Origin: Chrysochromulina parva
Taxonomy: Eukaryota; Haptophyta; Prymnesiales; Chrysochromulinaceae
DNA length: 53,298 nucleotides
Direction: 5' to 3'
Assembly (NCBI GenBank): GCA_002887195.1
Contig: PJAB01000046.1
Span: 1 to 53,298 of the forward strand
Shown: in pieces, positions 1-10,059 of the stretch
Numbering within the stretch: position 1 is the stretch's first letter
Layout: each line of letters begins with the position of its first letter
Translations under genes and position numbers: made by a program
The notes under the pieces: model-generated
Databases searched by the model: none
What the model was told of the DNA's origin: nothing
What the model saw: only the letters and a program-made list of their open reading frames with translations

Positions 1-180
1 TTGAGCTAGAACTCAATGGGAGTGCGTGGGACACCTCTGGCTTGAGTTTCGTTCAAATCCCTTCAGTACTTTTGGAGATCAGTTTTTGCCCCATGTACAC
101 CATGAGCGGACTACCTTAAACTTAACCAAAGTCTCCAAAGTCCTCCAAACTAAGTTCGGACGGACGCGCAGCCCTCTAAC

Positions 181-1839
181 ATGGAGTTTGTTCAGGACGC
201 GCCGAGCGGGTTAAAGCGGCCAGAGACGGACGAAGAAAAACAGGCGCGTCGCAAGGCAGCGATGGATCTCGTCTTGACCGACAAGGTGGAGGAGCGGAAG
301 AAGAAGGAGGAGAGAGCTGCTCAGCGAGCAGCAGCCAAAAAGGCCGCGGAGCGTCAGGCGAAATTGGACGCCGAGGCAGCGGCGATCGCCGCTGCAGAAC
401 GTAAAGCGGCCGAGAGCGAGGAGGCCAGGCATGCGCTTGAAGAGCGATTGGCCGCAGAGAAGGCAGCGGAGCAGGTGGCTGCAGAGGCAGCCCATCAGGC
501 CGAGATGGTGGCCGCGGCAGCGGAAGCCGAGCGGGCTGCGATAGCGGCGCGAGAGGCCGCAGAAAGGGCTGCGCTCGAGGCCGAGAGGAACAAGCACACG
601 CCTGCGTGGGTCACTCGGCTCAACAAGCCCGACTTTGTACAAAAGGCAGCTCTCGCGGCGGAGTCGGAGCTGCACAAGATGCTTAATCAGCGCGCGACGG
701 CGTTCATGCCAGCATACGCGCAGGTCTCGGCGCCGAGCGCGATCGTCTACGCCAAGGCCGCATCGCCAACTGGCGTCGACGGCATCGCTGTGAATACCAG
801 GGTCCAAATTGCGGAATGGGCGGTCACAAGCCCTCATGATGGAAGAATCATCGCGCCACGCGCCAGGGCAAAGGCGCAGCTAGTGCTCCGTCAGGGTGCG
901 GCTCTCGACTCGAAAGTGGTCGGCAGGCTGCCGGCGGGCGGCCAGGCCTTTGTCCTCGAGACGCAGGAGATCGTGCCGGGCACCTATCGATCGCTCATTA
1001 CTGCTACTGCGAGCACTGCGGCACCTCTTGGTTGGGTCACCGTTCGCAAGGTAGGATTGCCTCTGATTGCACTGATTGGCACTGATTGGCACTGATTGGC
1101 ACTGATTGGCACTGATTGGCACTGATTGGCACTGATTGGCACTGATTGGCACTGATTGGCACTGATTGGCACTGATTGGCACTGATTTGCACTGACAGCC
1201 GCACCTCTCGGCTGGGTCACCGTTCGTCAGGATGGCCACGAATTCCTCGTGAGCGTGGATCCATTGCCATGGTCGCCGAGCGCTGCCCTGCTGGGTGAGC
1301 ACACACGGGGCACGCTTTCGGGCGAGCTCTCCAGAAACGGCACGAGCGCGATCGAAGAATCTCTCGGCTCCCGCCGCACCACGAGGGAGATCACTAGGGA
1401 GATCACTAGGGAGATCACGTCGCTGCAGAGTGCGGCGTGGAGCACAGGAGGATGGACCTACCGTTCCAATCTCTCCACGCACCGTTTCCTTGCGTCCGCG
1501 GGCGAGCTTGGCGGCGCGGCCGGCGGGAGCTTCTTCTCGAGCGCCAAGGCGCACATAGTAGGAGCCGATACGAGCGCCCGCGCTGCCGCGGGCGTCCCCT
1601 CAACGCAACGCTGGGGAGTTCGCTTCCCGAGATTCAGCGCCGGATGGGCCGCCTGGGCGGCGAGAGACGCGTCCACCGAGCCCTCTTTGGAAGCCCCGAG
1701 GGTTCGCTTTCCAAAAAAGGACACGGAAGGGCAAGTTGCTAAGGCAGTCCTCGATCCGCCAAAGGAAGGAATCTCGAAACGAGATGAACTGAAATCAAAG
1801 CTCGCGACGTGGGCAGCCGCACGTGGGCACCAAAACTGA
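181..1839 (+). CDS. Ala/Glu-rich coiled-coil protein with SH3-like segment, two exons
   Basis: Two exons, 181-1050 and 1231-1839, joined in phase 0, give about 492 residues. Residues 15-140 are a highly charged Ala/Glu/Lys/Arg stretch (repeated AAEKAAE-type heptads), so a long coiled coil or single helix. Residues around 205-295 (TRVQIAEWAV..., then LVLRQGAALDSKVVGRLPAG) resemble the bacterial/eukaryotic SH3-like fold found in other algal proteins; this is pattern resemblance only. The tail is Ser/Ala-rich and holds three REIT units encoded by a 12-bp tandem repeat at 1387-1420. The start ATG at 181 opens the frame directly after a stop-rich leader. No catalytic motif is visible and function is unknown. 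The splice is supported because the downstream frame resumes exactly at the acceptor and because the intron interior has the junction duplication seen elsewhere in the window. Confidence 0.65.
1051..1230 (+). other. Intron with duplicated junction
   Basis: GT-AG intron of 180 nt between AAG|GTAGGA and GTCAG|GATGG. The 30 bases ending at the donor (1021-1050) recur at 1201-1230 with 26 of 30 identical, offset by exactly the intron length. The core is the 10-bp tandem array described separately. Confidence 0.7.
1061..1190 (+). repeat. 10-bp tandem repeat, unit ACTGATTGGC
   Basis: Eleven perfect copies of ACTGATTGGC run from 1071 to 1180, with degenerate copies at 1061-1070 and 1181-1190. The array fills the intron of the first gene. 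Each unit contains CTGAT, which matches the yTnAy branch-point consensus. Confidence 0.97.
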
Positions 1840-2156
1840 AATCAAAACTGAGAGGGCCGCAAACCTGAATCAAAGCTCAATTGAGGGCAAGTGCGGAAGC
1901 GAGGGATCGTCCTCGAGAAGCGAAAGGATAGCGCGGCAACAAGTCAACACCACCTCTACTCTACCGTAGTGAAAACCAAATGTCTCCACCGCCGTGCCGA
2001 TCGCGCATGACCCCGGATAGGATTATTTCGATGGGATTACGGATTATTGCGGGACGACGCGCGACCGCGCGGGTTGTCCTGTTTTTAGGATAGTTGGCCT
2101 AAAATTAGTCATACCTTGTTTGTTTATTTAAACGCGATTTGCAACCCGCAACCGCA
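1840..2156. other. Convergent intergenic region
   Basis: 317 bases between the 3' ends of the coiled-coil gene (+) and the TLC gene (-). AT-richer than the flanks, with short imperfect direct repeats (GGATTATT at about 2020 and 2040). No coding signal seen; it should hold both 3' UTRs. Confidence 0.6.
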
Positions 2157-3524
2157 TTAAACCGCACTAAACGCGTGTCTACACGCCGACAGGATGATCC
2201 AGGACGAGGCGAAGACGCACGGCAGGCAGTGCCAGCAGGAATGGAAGAAGAGAAAGCTTTGCATGCGCCCCGTGATCTCCGAGAATCTCGAGGGGATGAA
2301 GAAGGCGAACGAGAGGACGAGAGCGATGGCTAGCTCCTTCGGAGCCCCGGACTGATCGGACGCACCCCACACCCGAGCTGTTGCAATCGCATTCGCGGTT
2401 AGTGAGGTCGCCACGAGGCGGTCGGCGGACAACCAGAGCTTGCGCGGTCCGGGCATTTGATACCCAAAGGTGCAGATCGCATCGTTCACGAAGGAGAGCA
2501 CGCCTTGGATCACCAGGCATGCCGCGAATGCTCGCCCGCTCATGATGGCGGTGTTTTGAAAGTCGGGTGGCAGTCGTGGCAGGCACACGGCGTAAGTGAT
2601 ACCCACGAGGCTATATGCCCAGCAGCTCGCGCGGTACACGAAAACGAGCGCTGGACGCGTCGTTTCGAACGCCACGAGCTGTCGCTGCCGCCACTCCATA
2701 GTCGCCACGAAGATGGGCCCGCGGAAGCTGCCGCGGCTCTTGCCGTGGCCCAGGGCTCGCCGGGGGCACATGGCTTCTATCGCAGGCAGCATGTGCAGCA
2801 GGCGGCGCGCGAGTTTGAATGACCAGCCGAGTTGCATCGCGGTCAGGATGGCGTTGGCGACGAGATAGGTGCGCACGACTGGCCAGTGCTGCGCTCGGTG
2901 GTTGTCGTGGAGCGTGCCCAGGCTGTCGAGCCAGAATCGCACGGCCAGCGTTGGCCAATAGAGCACGCGCACTGTGAAGAAGCTCACGCTGAAGGCTGCC
3001 CACGCAGCGCCGTGAAGACGCGGATAGGCCTCTGGCAACAGAGGCAGCAGCCGCCCGAGCTCGAGAAAGGCCAGAGGCACATTGGACACCTCGGCCACGC
3101 CGGCGAAGAAGATGATGTAGTAATGACAGTAGGCACTAGGCTCGGTCGCGAGCACAGCTAGCATTCCTGTGATGAGATGATGCACGAGGAGCATCGGGGC
3201 ATTGCGTAGCTCTGGCAACGCCACGTAGAGCACGCAGTCGGATAGAAGGTGCGCCCGCAGTGGCGCGAGCAGGTGATCGCGCACATACGTAAGGTCCAGA
3301 TAGAGGTGATCCTCCGCAGAGGCCGTTTCCACTGCTGACCATGCTTGCCACCCGGCAGCAGCGAGGTAGACATTGCCGGCAAGAGTTGTCACCTGGTATG
3401 CAATCAACACGGACGCGGCGGTGCCCTCCCGTCCGCGCACGCCTCGCCACACGTTCGGAATCAGTTCAAATATAGCCCACGTCGTGCCGAAGAGCGTCAT
3501 GAGCGCTAATGTTGTTAACCACAT
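2157..3524 (-). CDS. TLC-domain multi-pass membrane protein
   Basis: About 455 residues starting at the ATG at 3524; an upstream in-frame GTG at 3548 is not needed. Hydrophobic segments are spread over the whole length, with a first segment right at the N-terminus. The central part (residues about 90-180) has the TRAM/LAG1/CLN8 (TLC) pattern: a His pair in HHLITGML at 115-116, followed by a helix with YYIIFFAGVAEVSNVPLAFLE. A second similar block lies near the C-terminus (SRFSEITGRM, then HSCWHC), so the protein may contain a duplicated or extended bundle. TLC proteins sit in the ER or plasma membrane and handle ceramide or other lipids; the substrate here cannot be read. The protein is longer than typical TLCD4/TMEM56 (about 260 residues). 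It is followed on the same strand, 213 bases downstream of the preceding gene's stop, by TAPT1. Confidence 0.72.
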   Translation of the reverse strand: MWLTTLALMTLFGTTWAIFELIPNVWRGVRGREGTAASVLIAYQVTTLAGNVYLAAAGWQAWSAVETASAEDHLYLDLTYVRDHLLAPLRAHLLSDCVLYVALPELRNAPMLLVHHLITGMLAVLATEPSAYCHYYIIFFAGVAEVSNVPLAFLELGRLLPLLPEAYPRLHGAAWAAFSVSFFTVRVLYWPTLAVRFWLDSLGTLHDNHRAQHWPVVRTYLVANAILTAMQLGWSFKLARRLLHMLPAIEAMCPRRALGHGKSRGSFRGPIFVATMEWRQRQLVAFETTRPALVFVYRASCWAYSLVGITYAVCLPRLPPDFQNTAIMSGRAFAACLVIQGVLSFVNDAICTFGYQMPGPRKLWLSADRLVATSLTANAIATARVWGASDQSGAPKELAIALVLSFAFFIPSRFSEITGRMQSFLFFHSCWHCLPCVFASSWIILSACRHAFSAV

Positions 3525-3737
3525 GGCAAACACACAAAAGCTCTTCACACCGAGAAAAATTCACGCAGCAAATTTGCTTGCTAATATTTCCCACTAAGCT
3601 CTCAGACTCTATATGAATCGAGTTTCGCACCTCACTTTTTTGAGCAGGAAACCAAAACCCTATATGTGCTACGACTACGAGTTACGAGACGAGTGGTACC
3701 ATGAGTGGTACGTGTACTACTATGTGCTATGACGAAG

Positions 3738-5096
3738 CTAGCGGGAGACAGCACCCTTGCCCTCGACGGGCTTCTCGTGCAGAGTAAAGCGCGAAAAGCT
3801 GCCGTCGAGGCTGATTTCCTCACCCTTGCCCTTTCCCGGAGGTTGCTGCTCACTGCCCGCCGCGCAAGCGAATCCGAGCAACGTGATGCCGGTGAGCACC
3901 TTGACGAAACAGAGCGATAGCCAGAGGAGGAAGCACATGAGCCAGCCCGACGGGTGCCCGAGGTACACGCGCGGCGCGACGTCGTGCCCGAGGACACGCA
4001 CGACCAGGCAGAGCAGCGGCAGCGGCACGAAGCCCATGCGCCCCGCGACAGGCGTGCTGAACTCGCCCGGGCTCGTCATCTGCCCGTCGTCGGCCATTGC
4101 GGCCCTTGCGGCCATCTCACGCGACTTGGGCGAGAGCGCCTCGGAGGGCCGTCGTGCGTCCGCGCAGAGGATCTGCACGAAGGTGCCGTAGATGCTCGGC
4201 TGAATCCGATTGAACTTGATGATGAAGGAGTGCTTGATCCAATCAACGAAGAGCTCGGCAGCGAGGATGAGCCCAAAGGAGAGGCCAAGCTCGGATAGCT
4301 CGTCGATCGTCCACTCCACCTTGAGCACGAAGATGAACTGCATCAGCACGATCGACAGGTACACTGAGAGTTGGAAGCGCTCGACCACGTCCGAGCACGC
4401 CACCTGGAAGAGGTGCTCGCGCTCGCACTTTTTGAAGACGTTGCCCTTGAGCTCGACAAAGTTGTTCGAGATGAGCAGCGTGATCAGAATGTTGTTGTGC
4501 GAGTTCAGGGCGATGTTGAGCGCCACAGCGTGGTAGAACAGCACCATCGTGTGCAGCACGACGTACACGAGCGCGATCACAAAGTCGAAGACAAGGCCGC
4601 CCTTCCAGCGGCGCGGCTGGTGGGCGGTCTCGAAGAGTGACTCGAGGATGTCCTGCCCGAAGGAGGAACACAGCTTGTCGAAGACCTCGAGCAAGTTGAA
4701 GATCACGTACAGCTTCAGCGTCGCCTGGTTGCGCACGTTGTGGTACGTGTGAGAGGTGTCCACCTCGAGCAGTAGCACGGAAGCGACGATGATGAGCAGC
4801 GCGCGCAGCACGTCACTCGACTGCGCGTAGCTCAGCCGTCGGCCACGGAGCAGGCTGAGTAGCGCGCCGAGCACGCGCAGCGGCATGAATGTCACGAGCT
4901 GCAGGAAGCTGTCGAGGCAAGTCATGTAGCCAAAGAGCAGCAGCGGCTCGAGGTTCCACGGCACCTGCAGAAAATTGTACACACCCGCCCGCTTGCGCGC
5001 GATGCTTTGCTGGCGCCCGACGCTGTCTGGTGGCGAGGCGTCCCAGCCCAGCTGGCCGCCGAGGAAGGTCGCGAAGCCTTCCCGCGCCATATTCAT
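3738..5096 (-). CDS. TAPT1: TAPT1 / DUF747 family membrane protein
   Basis: 452 residues from ATG 5096. The N-terminal block with VPWNLEPLLLFGYMTCLDSF (residues about 45-64) and the later ITLLISNNFVELKGNVFKKC (about 205-225) are signature segments of the TAPT1/Emp65 family (transmembrane anterior posterior transformation 1; yeast Emp65). Between and after them are at least six hydrophobic helices. Known members are ER or ciliary-base membrane proteins that act in ER protein quality control and, in animals, ciliogenesis. Length is shorter than human TAPT1 but normal for protists. The final 60 residues are Gly/Lys-rich and probably disordered. It shares a 182-bp divergent promoter with the HDAC gene. 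Family assignment is strong. Confidence 0.92.
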   Translation of the reverse strand: MNMAREGFATFLGGQLGWDASPPDSVGRQQSIARKRAGVYNFLQVPWNLEPLLLFGYMTCLDSFLQLVTFMPLRVLGALLSLLRGRRLSYAQSSDVLRALLIIVASVLLLEVDTSHTYHNVRNQATLKLYVIFNLLEVFDKLCSSFGQDILESLFETAHQPRRWKGGLVFDFVIALVYVVLHTMVLFYHAVALNIALNSHNNILITLLISNNFVELKGNVFKKCEREHLFQVACSDVVERFQLSVYLSIVLMQFIFVLKVEWTIDELSELGLSFGLILAAELFVDWIKHSFIIKFNRIQPSIYGTFVQILCADARRPSEALSPKSREMAARAAMADDGQMTSPGEFSTPVAGRMGFVPLPLLCLVVRVLGHDVAPRVYLGHPSGWLMCFLLWLSLCFVKVLTGITLLGFACAAGSEQQPPGKGKGEEISLDGSFSRFTLHEKPVEGKGAVSR

Positions 5097-5278
5097 TGCC
5101 CGGCCTCACTACTGTGAAAGACGTTTCACAGGGATCCATTTTGTTGTTAGTCGGCTTGTTCTACATAGTTGACCGCCACGCAGTGCAGAGATTTTCGCGG
5201 CGTCTTGAGCACTTATGAGTCGCATCAGCCTGGCGCCCCCTCTCTGTACAAACTTCGTCCCTCACGCGCGCTATTGAG
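5097..5278. promoter_or_regulatory. Divergent promoter region TAPT1 / HDAC
   Basis: 182 bases between two divergent start codons, so it must hold both 5' UTRs and probably a shared promoter. No clear TATA box; no other feature recognised. Confidence 0.5.
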
Positions 5279-8200
5279 ATGGACAGCCCATTCGGTCCGC
5301 GCCCGGCTCGCAAAGGGACGCTCTGCATCACGCACTTGCAGTGTCTCACGCACGTGACGCGCTCTCACCTGCCCGAGCAGCCTGCGCGGGTGCAGTCAGT
5401 CATGCAAGCGATCCGGCAGCTCGCGGATGAGGTCAAGTTGAAGCAGCCTCCGGATGCTGCGTCATCGCTGATGCCGCCGCCGCCGTCAGTGCACGCTGCC
5501 GCGCCCTTCGACGTTGTCGAGCTCGACAGCTCGCCCGCCATGCTCGCCATGCTCGAGGCGCAGCTCACCGAGCTGACGCACGAGGCCGACGAGCAGACCC
5601 AGACTGGGCTGCGCGCAGCGCTGCAGCGGACCGAGTCGGTCATATACCTCGAATCGACCATCCTCCCGGCCGTGCGCGCCGTGCACACGCGCAGATACCT
5701 CGACAAGCTGCGCTCACGCTGCGAGCACCTGTCGGCCAAGGCGCGCCAGCCCAATCGTCTGCGTCCGCCGCTGGCACGCAACCTCTCGGGCGTCACGGGC
5801 GACACATTCGTTTCGGCGTCGTCGCTTTCGGCCGCGCTATGCGCCGCGCTCACCGCCTGCCGCGCCGTCGACGCCGTCGCGCGCGGCGAGTGCCCGAACG
5901 CCTTTGCGGCCATCCGGCCTCCCGGCCACCACGCAGGCGCGGACGGCACCACGGCGGGCCCGTTGAGCTTTGCCGCGGCGGCTTCGGCCGCGGCGGGCAC
6001 GGCGAGCACCGTGACCGGCTCCTCGGCCACCTCGGCCGCCTCCTCGTCGACCTCGCTCGCCATCGGGAGCGGTGCCGAGAGTGACACCGCCTCCGACTCG
6101 GGCGCCGTCTCGGACGCGAACGCCGATGACCGATGCGGCCAAGGCTTCTGCCTGCTGAACAACGCGGCGATCGCGGCGAAGCATGCATTGCTGCGCTACC
6201 CGGAGATCGTGCGGCGCGTGGCCATCATCGACGTCGACCTGCACCACGGCAACGGCACCGAGGAGATCGTGCGCACGTGGCCCGACGTATTGTACGCGTC
6301 ATTGCACGGCTGTGAAGACAACTTCTTCCCGATGACCGGTACGGAGCTCGATGTGAGCTCGCGCCTCGTCAACGTGCCGCTGCCGAGAGGCACGCCCCCG
6401 GAGAAGTACCTCGCCGCGTACGACGAGCATGTGGCCCCGGCGGTGCGCGCCTTCGCGCCCGATCTCATCATCATCTCGACGGGCTTCGACGCCCATCGAG
6501 ATGATGCTCCGGACCTCTCTGGGTTTTTGGCGCTCTCGGAGAGCACGTTTGCGGAGCTCACGAGGCGGCTCGCGCGGCTGGCGGTCGAGTGCTGCGCCGG
6601 CCGGATGGTCTCGCTTCTTGAGGGCGGGTACAACCTCAAGGCCATCGCCAAGTGTGCACGGGCGCACGTAGCCGAGCTAGCTCTGGCGGCAAACCCACTC
6701 AACCCGGCGTGCCAACGGCTGCCCACCGTCGAAGGACTCGCCGCGGCTGCGGCGGCGGAGAAGGAGAAAGAGGAGGAGAAGGTGCACGCGGAGGCACAGG
6801 CCAAGGCGGACGCCGAGGCTGCCAAGGCGGGTGCCAAGCAGCAGAAGATCGAGGCCAAGGCGAATGCCGAGGCTGCCAAGGCCGAGAAGGCCGAAGCGGC
6901 AGAGGCCAAGGCGCTCGCAAAGGCGCAAGCAGCGGAGGCTAAGGCGCTGGCTGCCGAGGCAAAGGCGCACGCAGCAGCCGAGGCGCAGGCCAGCTGGCAG
7001 GCGGCGGGCGGCGAGGGGCCCGCGTCCACGGATTTCATCAAGGACTTCGTCAAGCGGCAGCGGGCAGCTCAGAAGATCCAAAGGGAGCCTCGGCCAAGAA
7101 AGGAAACTAGGGGCGTGTCGGTCGGCGCGGGCACGCCTCCGCGCCTTGTGCCGGGCGAGGGTTCGGAGCCCGGCTCGCGCGAGAGCGAGGGCGCGCCTCA
7201 AGGCTCGTCCAAGGGCTCGCTCTCCGGCAGCAAGCGCAAGAAGAAGGAGACGCCGCTGCATGAGACGGCCGGGACGATCAACAGTGCGTTGAGCGCGGCG
7301 GCGGCGGCGGCGCACGCGGCGACGGCTCGCAGCCTCTTTCCCCACAGCCTCTTTCCGGGCCATTCGCCACTGGGGGCTGGCCTCTTCCCAGGCCCGATGG
7401 CAGCCGGCATGGGAGGGGACAGAATGTTCCAGGACAGCGGCCCAGTGGGGAGCCGTTACGGGGGCATGCCCGGCAGCGGCTTCTGCATGCCAGGCCTCCC
7501 TCCAGGCCTCAACCTCTCATCAGCTGGGATTGCTCTGGGAGCTCCGTTTCCAAATCTCGCCGCCGTGGGCAGCCGCGACGCACCCCTTGTCTGCAGCAGC
7601 CTCGGCGGCAGCATACTTCCGCCCATGCTGCCCTTTCCGCGCCCGCTCCTCGGCGCTGCCTCCAGTAGCCATACTAGTAGCCATACCTCGGTGGCTATGC
7701 TCGTGCCACCGCCTGCCATCGCAACCGCTTCGTCAGCGTGCAGTGCGGCGCCCGGTGCGGCGCCTGGGGCTCCGGGCGCTGCGGCCTCCATCTCGGCCGC
7801 CTCCGCCGCCGTTGAGGCCGCCCTCGCGGCCATCCGCGGCCACCATCGGGGAGTAGGACCGCCCGTGAGTCTCATCTCGCGGTTACCTGATGAGGGGGGC
7901 AATCAGACGTCATCAGAGTGAGGAGGGAGGCAATCAGACGTCATCAGGACCGCCCGTGAGTCTCATCTCGCCTCGAAAGGAGGCAGCCATCGCCAACGTC
8001 TTGGCAGCGGCCGCCGCGGCCGCCGTGGCCGGCGGCAGCGCTCACGGCAACGCGACCCCGGCGGCCGTCGTGGCGGCGGCAACGCCCACGGCAACGCGAC
8101 CCGGCGGCCGTGCTGCCGTCTTCGCAATCGGCGAGCACCTTCGCTGTGGGAACCGCAAATGCCGTCCATGGATCCGTCCATGCACCCAATTGGCACCGCT

Positions 8201-8348
8201 GTCACCGCCTCCGTGGCGGCCACTGCAGCTTCCCACGTTGCCACCGCCGCTGCCGCTGCCGCCGCGGTCGCCACAGCCGTCTGCGACAGCCTCGCGGCCC
8301 TCAAATTGCCGCAGCGGTGCCCACGATGGCGCCAGTCGGGTCCACTGA
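5279..8348 (+). CDS. Class II histone deacetylase with long low-complexity tail
   Basis: Exon 1 is 5279-7864 and exon 2 starts at 7980. HDAC fold is at residues about 15-460: RPPGHHA with catalytic His pair 217-218, DVDLHHGNGT with zinc ligands Asp320 and His322, STGFDAH with Asp404, and LLEGGYNL with Tyr451, so all catalytic residues of a class IIb-type Zn-dependent deacetylase are present. The enzyme would remove acetyl groups from lysines of histones or other proteins. A roughly 60-residue Ala/Ser/Thr insertion (about 222-284) separates GHHA from GFCLLNN, which are normally adjacent. Residues 490-600 form an Ala/Lys/Glu helix, then a Gly/Pro-rich tail. The C-terminus is unresolved: plausible coding sequence moves from one frame (to about 8110) to the other two (about 8159-8310, then 8310-8460), implying further introns or indels; the stop at 8348 is only where the first frame ends. 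Confidence 0.85.
7865..7979 (+). other. Probable intron in HDAC gene with perfect 26-bp internal duplication
   Basis: Proposed GTGAGT donor at 7865 and acceptor CGAAAG ending 7979; this keeps an Ala-rich open frame. A 26-bp segment spanning the donor (7855-7880) is repeated without mismatch at 7946-7971, and GGAGGCAATCAGACGTCA-like units occur twice in between. The acceptor choice is uncertain (an alternative is the AG at 7947). Confidence 0.55.
8043..8111 (+). repeat. 44-bp-offset tandem duplication in HDAC 3' region
   Basis: The segment CACGGCAACGCGACC(C)CGGCGGCCGT occurs at 8043-8068 and again at 8087-8111, the second copy one C shorter. The one-base difference coincides with the place where the likely coding frame changes. 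Confidence 0.8.
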
Positions 8349-8967
8349 GACCTCGATGCGGGGCTTGCCCATCTCAGCGCCCATCTCACCGCCGCAGGGC
8401 AAGCCGCGCGTCGTGGCACCGGCGGCGGCCACACCACTGGCGGCCGTCGTTGCTGTTAAGGGGGTAGGTCACCTTCCCCTTCGTGATGACCTCTCGGCTC
8501 CCGCTGCCGCTGCCTCTGCGGCACTCGACGCGTCATCAGAAGCGCTCGGCAGCGGGAGCCGAACGGCAGCGGCTCCCCAGCGGGCGGCAGCGGCGCCCAT
8601 TGACCCTGTTCGTCAACGGGTTCGTCAAAGCGGCACCCGTTGGCCCGCGCTGGTTGCTGCGCCGGTTGCGGCTGACAGCGTCTGCCAGCAACTGAGCTGT
8701 GTCCAACTGAGTTGTTGGACATGCGGGCCTTATGCTAGCGGACGCAGCTTGCGAGACTGCCCACGCAATTGTGCCCGAGCAGTTCCGTCAATCCATACCG
8801 CTGAATGTCAGCTGTGTGTCGCAGAGCGTCTATCGGCTCAAGCTGTTGACCTCCAACTTTGAGATATCTCCAAACTTTTCAACTTTGAACATCTTTTCGT
8901 CGTGAGAGAATTTCCGACGACACGTCCGCGATACCTCGTAGAAGCGAAAAGAAGCGCGTGGCCACTC
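8349..8967 (+). other. Unresolved 3' region of HDAC and leader of next gene
   Basis: Up to about 8480 the composition is still codon-like (Ala/Pro-rich in one forward frame), so it may belong to the HDAC tail. From 8700 to 8967 I see no coding signal; it likely contains the HDAC 3' UTR and the promoter of the gene starting at 8968. Confidence 0.4.
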
Positions 8968-10059
8968 ATGACAGACGCGGGTCGAAAAGGGCGACAAGCT
9001 CGCTACAGCACCGAATCGACCGACGGCGCCGAAAACCCTGACCATGCGACTCTCTTGAAGTTGGCGCAGCAGAAGCAGCAGCAGATTGACGAGATGGACG
9101 AAGATGGCATTTACAAGCGCAGGCCCGAGCGGATAGACCCCAGCAAAGTCAAGGACTTGCATGAGAACTTTCGGTCCACGCGCCTAGACTCCATCCCCGC
9201 CACCCGAGTAAATGTGCAGGCTCTCTTAGCGGTGCAGAAGCAGCAGCAGGTCACCTTCAGTGAGGCGACAGCTAATCAGGCCAGCCTCTTGCTGGAGGGA
9301 AGACTCCAGACTCCCTGGGAAGACGTGCCCGCGAGCCACAAATCCTCGTATCGCTCACGTCGGCTTTCCGGCGGGTTTGAAGTCCTCGAGTCCATGGCTT
9401 CACTCACCAACATCTGGGCCCAGTGGGGGACCCAAGACGACAAGTTCCGCCCCGAGAACAACGCAGCTGGCTTTATAGTTCCGACGGCACACGAGTTGGT
9501 CAATGATGTCTTGATGAAAGCGGAGAAGGAACGTGTCGAGGAGCTCCTGCGAAAGGTCAATGCTGCGCAACGGCGGTACTCGCCAACTCATCCGATCACG
9601 CCGCGCCTGGGCCCTCGTTCGCCCGAAGCGCTGCCATCCGCACCGGAGCCGGACAAGATCAAGCACGTCTTGCGCACCTCGCCGCGCAATAACTCGCCGC
9701 GTCTAGGCGGCCTGGGCAATTCCGAAGTGTCCGATCGACCCTTGTGCTACACGCGTCCTCTGCACGCCACGGAAAAGCCTGGGGACAACTCATTTCTGCT
9801 GAATTCACGAAAGGTGTGGAAGGCGCATACTGAGAAGGCTCTGAAAATGAAGGCACTCAATCTCAAAGCGAGTTCTGCATCCGCACGGCAGTCACCCACG
9901 CGCAGAGGCATCGCGCACGTTTTCGGCACCGAGTCCGCGGCTTCTCGACGGGCTCAGACTGAGCTCTTCTTCGGGAAGCTGTGGAAGCGCGCCGAGCTGT
10001 GGAGCCGCGCACCGAGTCCCTCGACGCGCGACTCGAGACGTGGCGTTCTGACGGTTTGA
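8968..10059 (+). CDS. Orphan protein, Gln-rich N-terminal helix
   Basis: 363 residues from the ATG at 8968; the frame is open from a GTG at 8902 but the ATG gives a better start. Residues about 30-50 are a Lys/Gln helix (LAQQKQQQIDEMDEDGIYKR), and a second QKQQQ occurs near 95. Residues 170-210 include an AEKERVEELLRKV helix. The C-terminal half is basic and rich in SPR/TPR-like motifs (SPTHPITPRLGPRSPE, TSPRNNSPR), which look like proline-directed phosphorylation sites. No enzyme motif, signal peptide or membrane segment. I do not recognise the family; a cytoskeletal or axonemal role would be only a guess from composition. Confidence 0.6.
   Translation: MTDAGRKGRQARYSTESTDGAENPDHATLLKLAQQKQQQIDEMDEDGIYKRRPERIDPSKVKDLHENFRSTRLDSIPATRVNVQALLAVQKQQQVTFSEATANQASLLLEGRLQTPWEDVPASHKSSYRSRRLSGGFEVLESMASLTNIWAQWGTQDDKFRPENNAAGFIVPTAHELVNDVLMKAEKERVEELLRKVNAAQRRYSPTHPITPRLGPRSPEALPSAPEPDKIKHVLRTSPRNNSPRLGGLGNSEVSDRPLCYTRPLHATEKPGDNSFLLNSRKVWKAHTEKALKMKALNLKASSASARQSPTRRGIAHVFGTESAASRRAQTELFFGKLWKRAELWSRAPSPSTRDSRRGVLTV

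Noticed and set aside
45..75. GTTCAAATCCC resembling a tRNA T-arm (B box)
   Set aside because: The flanking bases do not form the 5-bp T-stem and no upstream A box or acceptor is visible.
5365..7053. Long minus-strand open frames under the HDAC gene
   Set aside because: They arise from GC-rich codon use of the sense gene; translations are Ala/Ser/Arg-rich with no domain.
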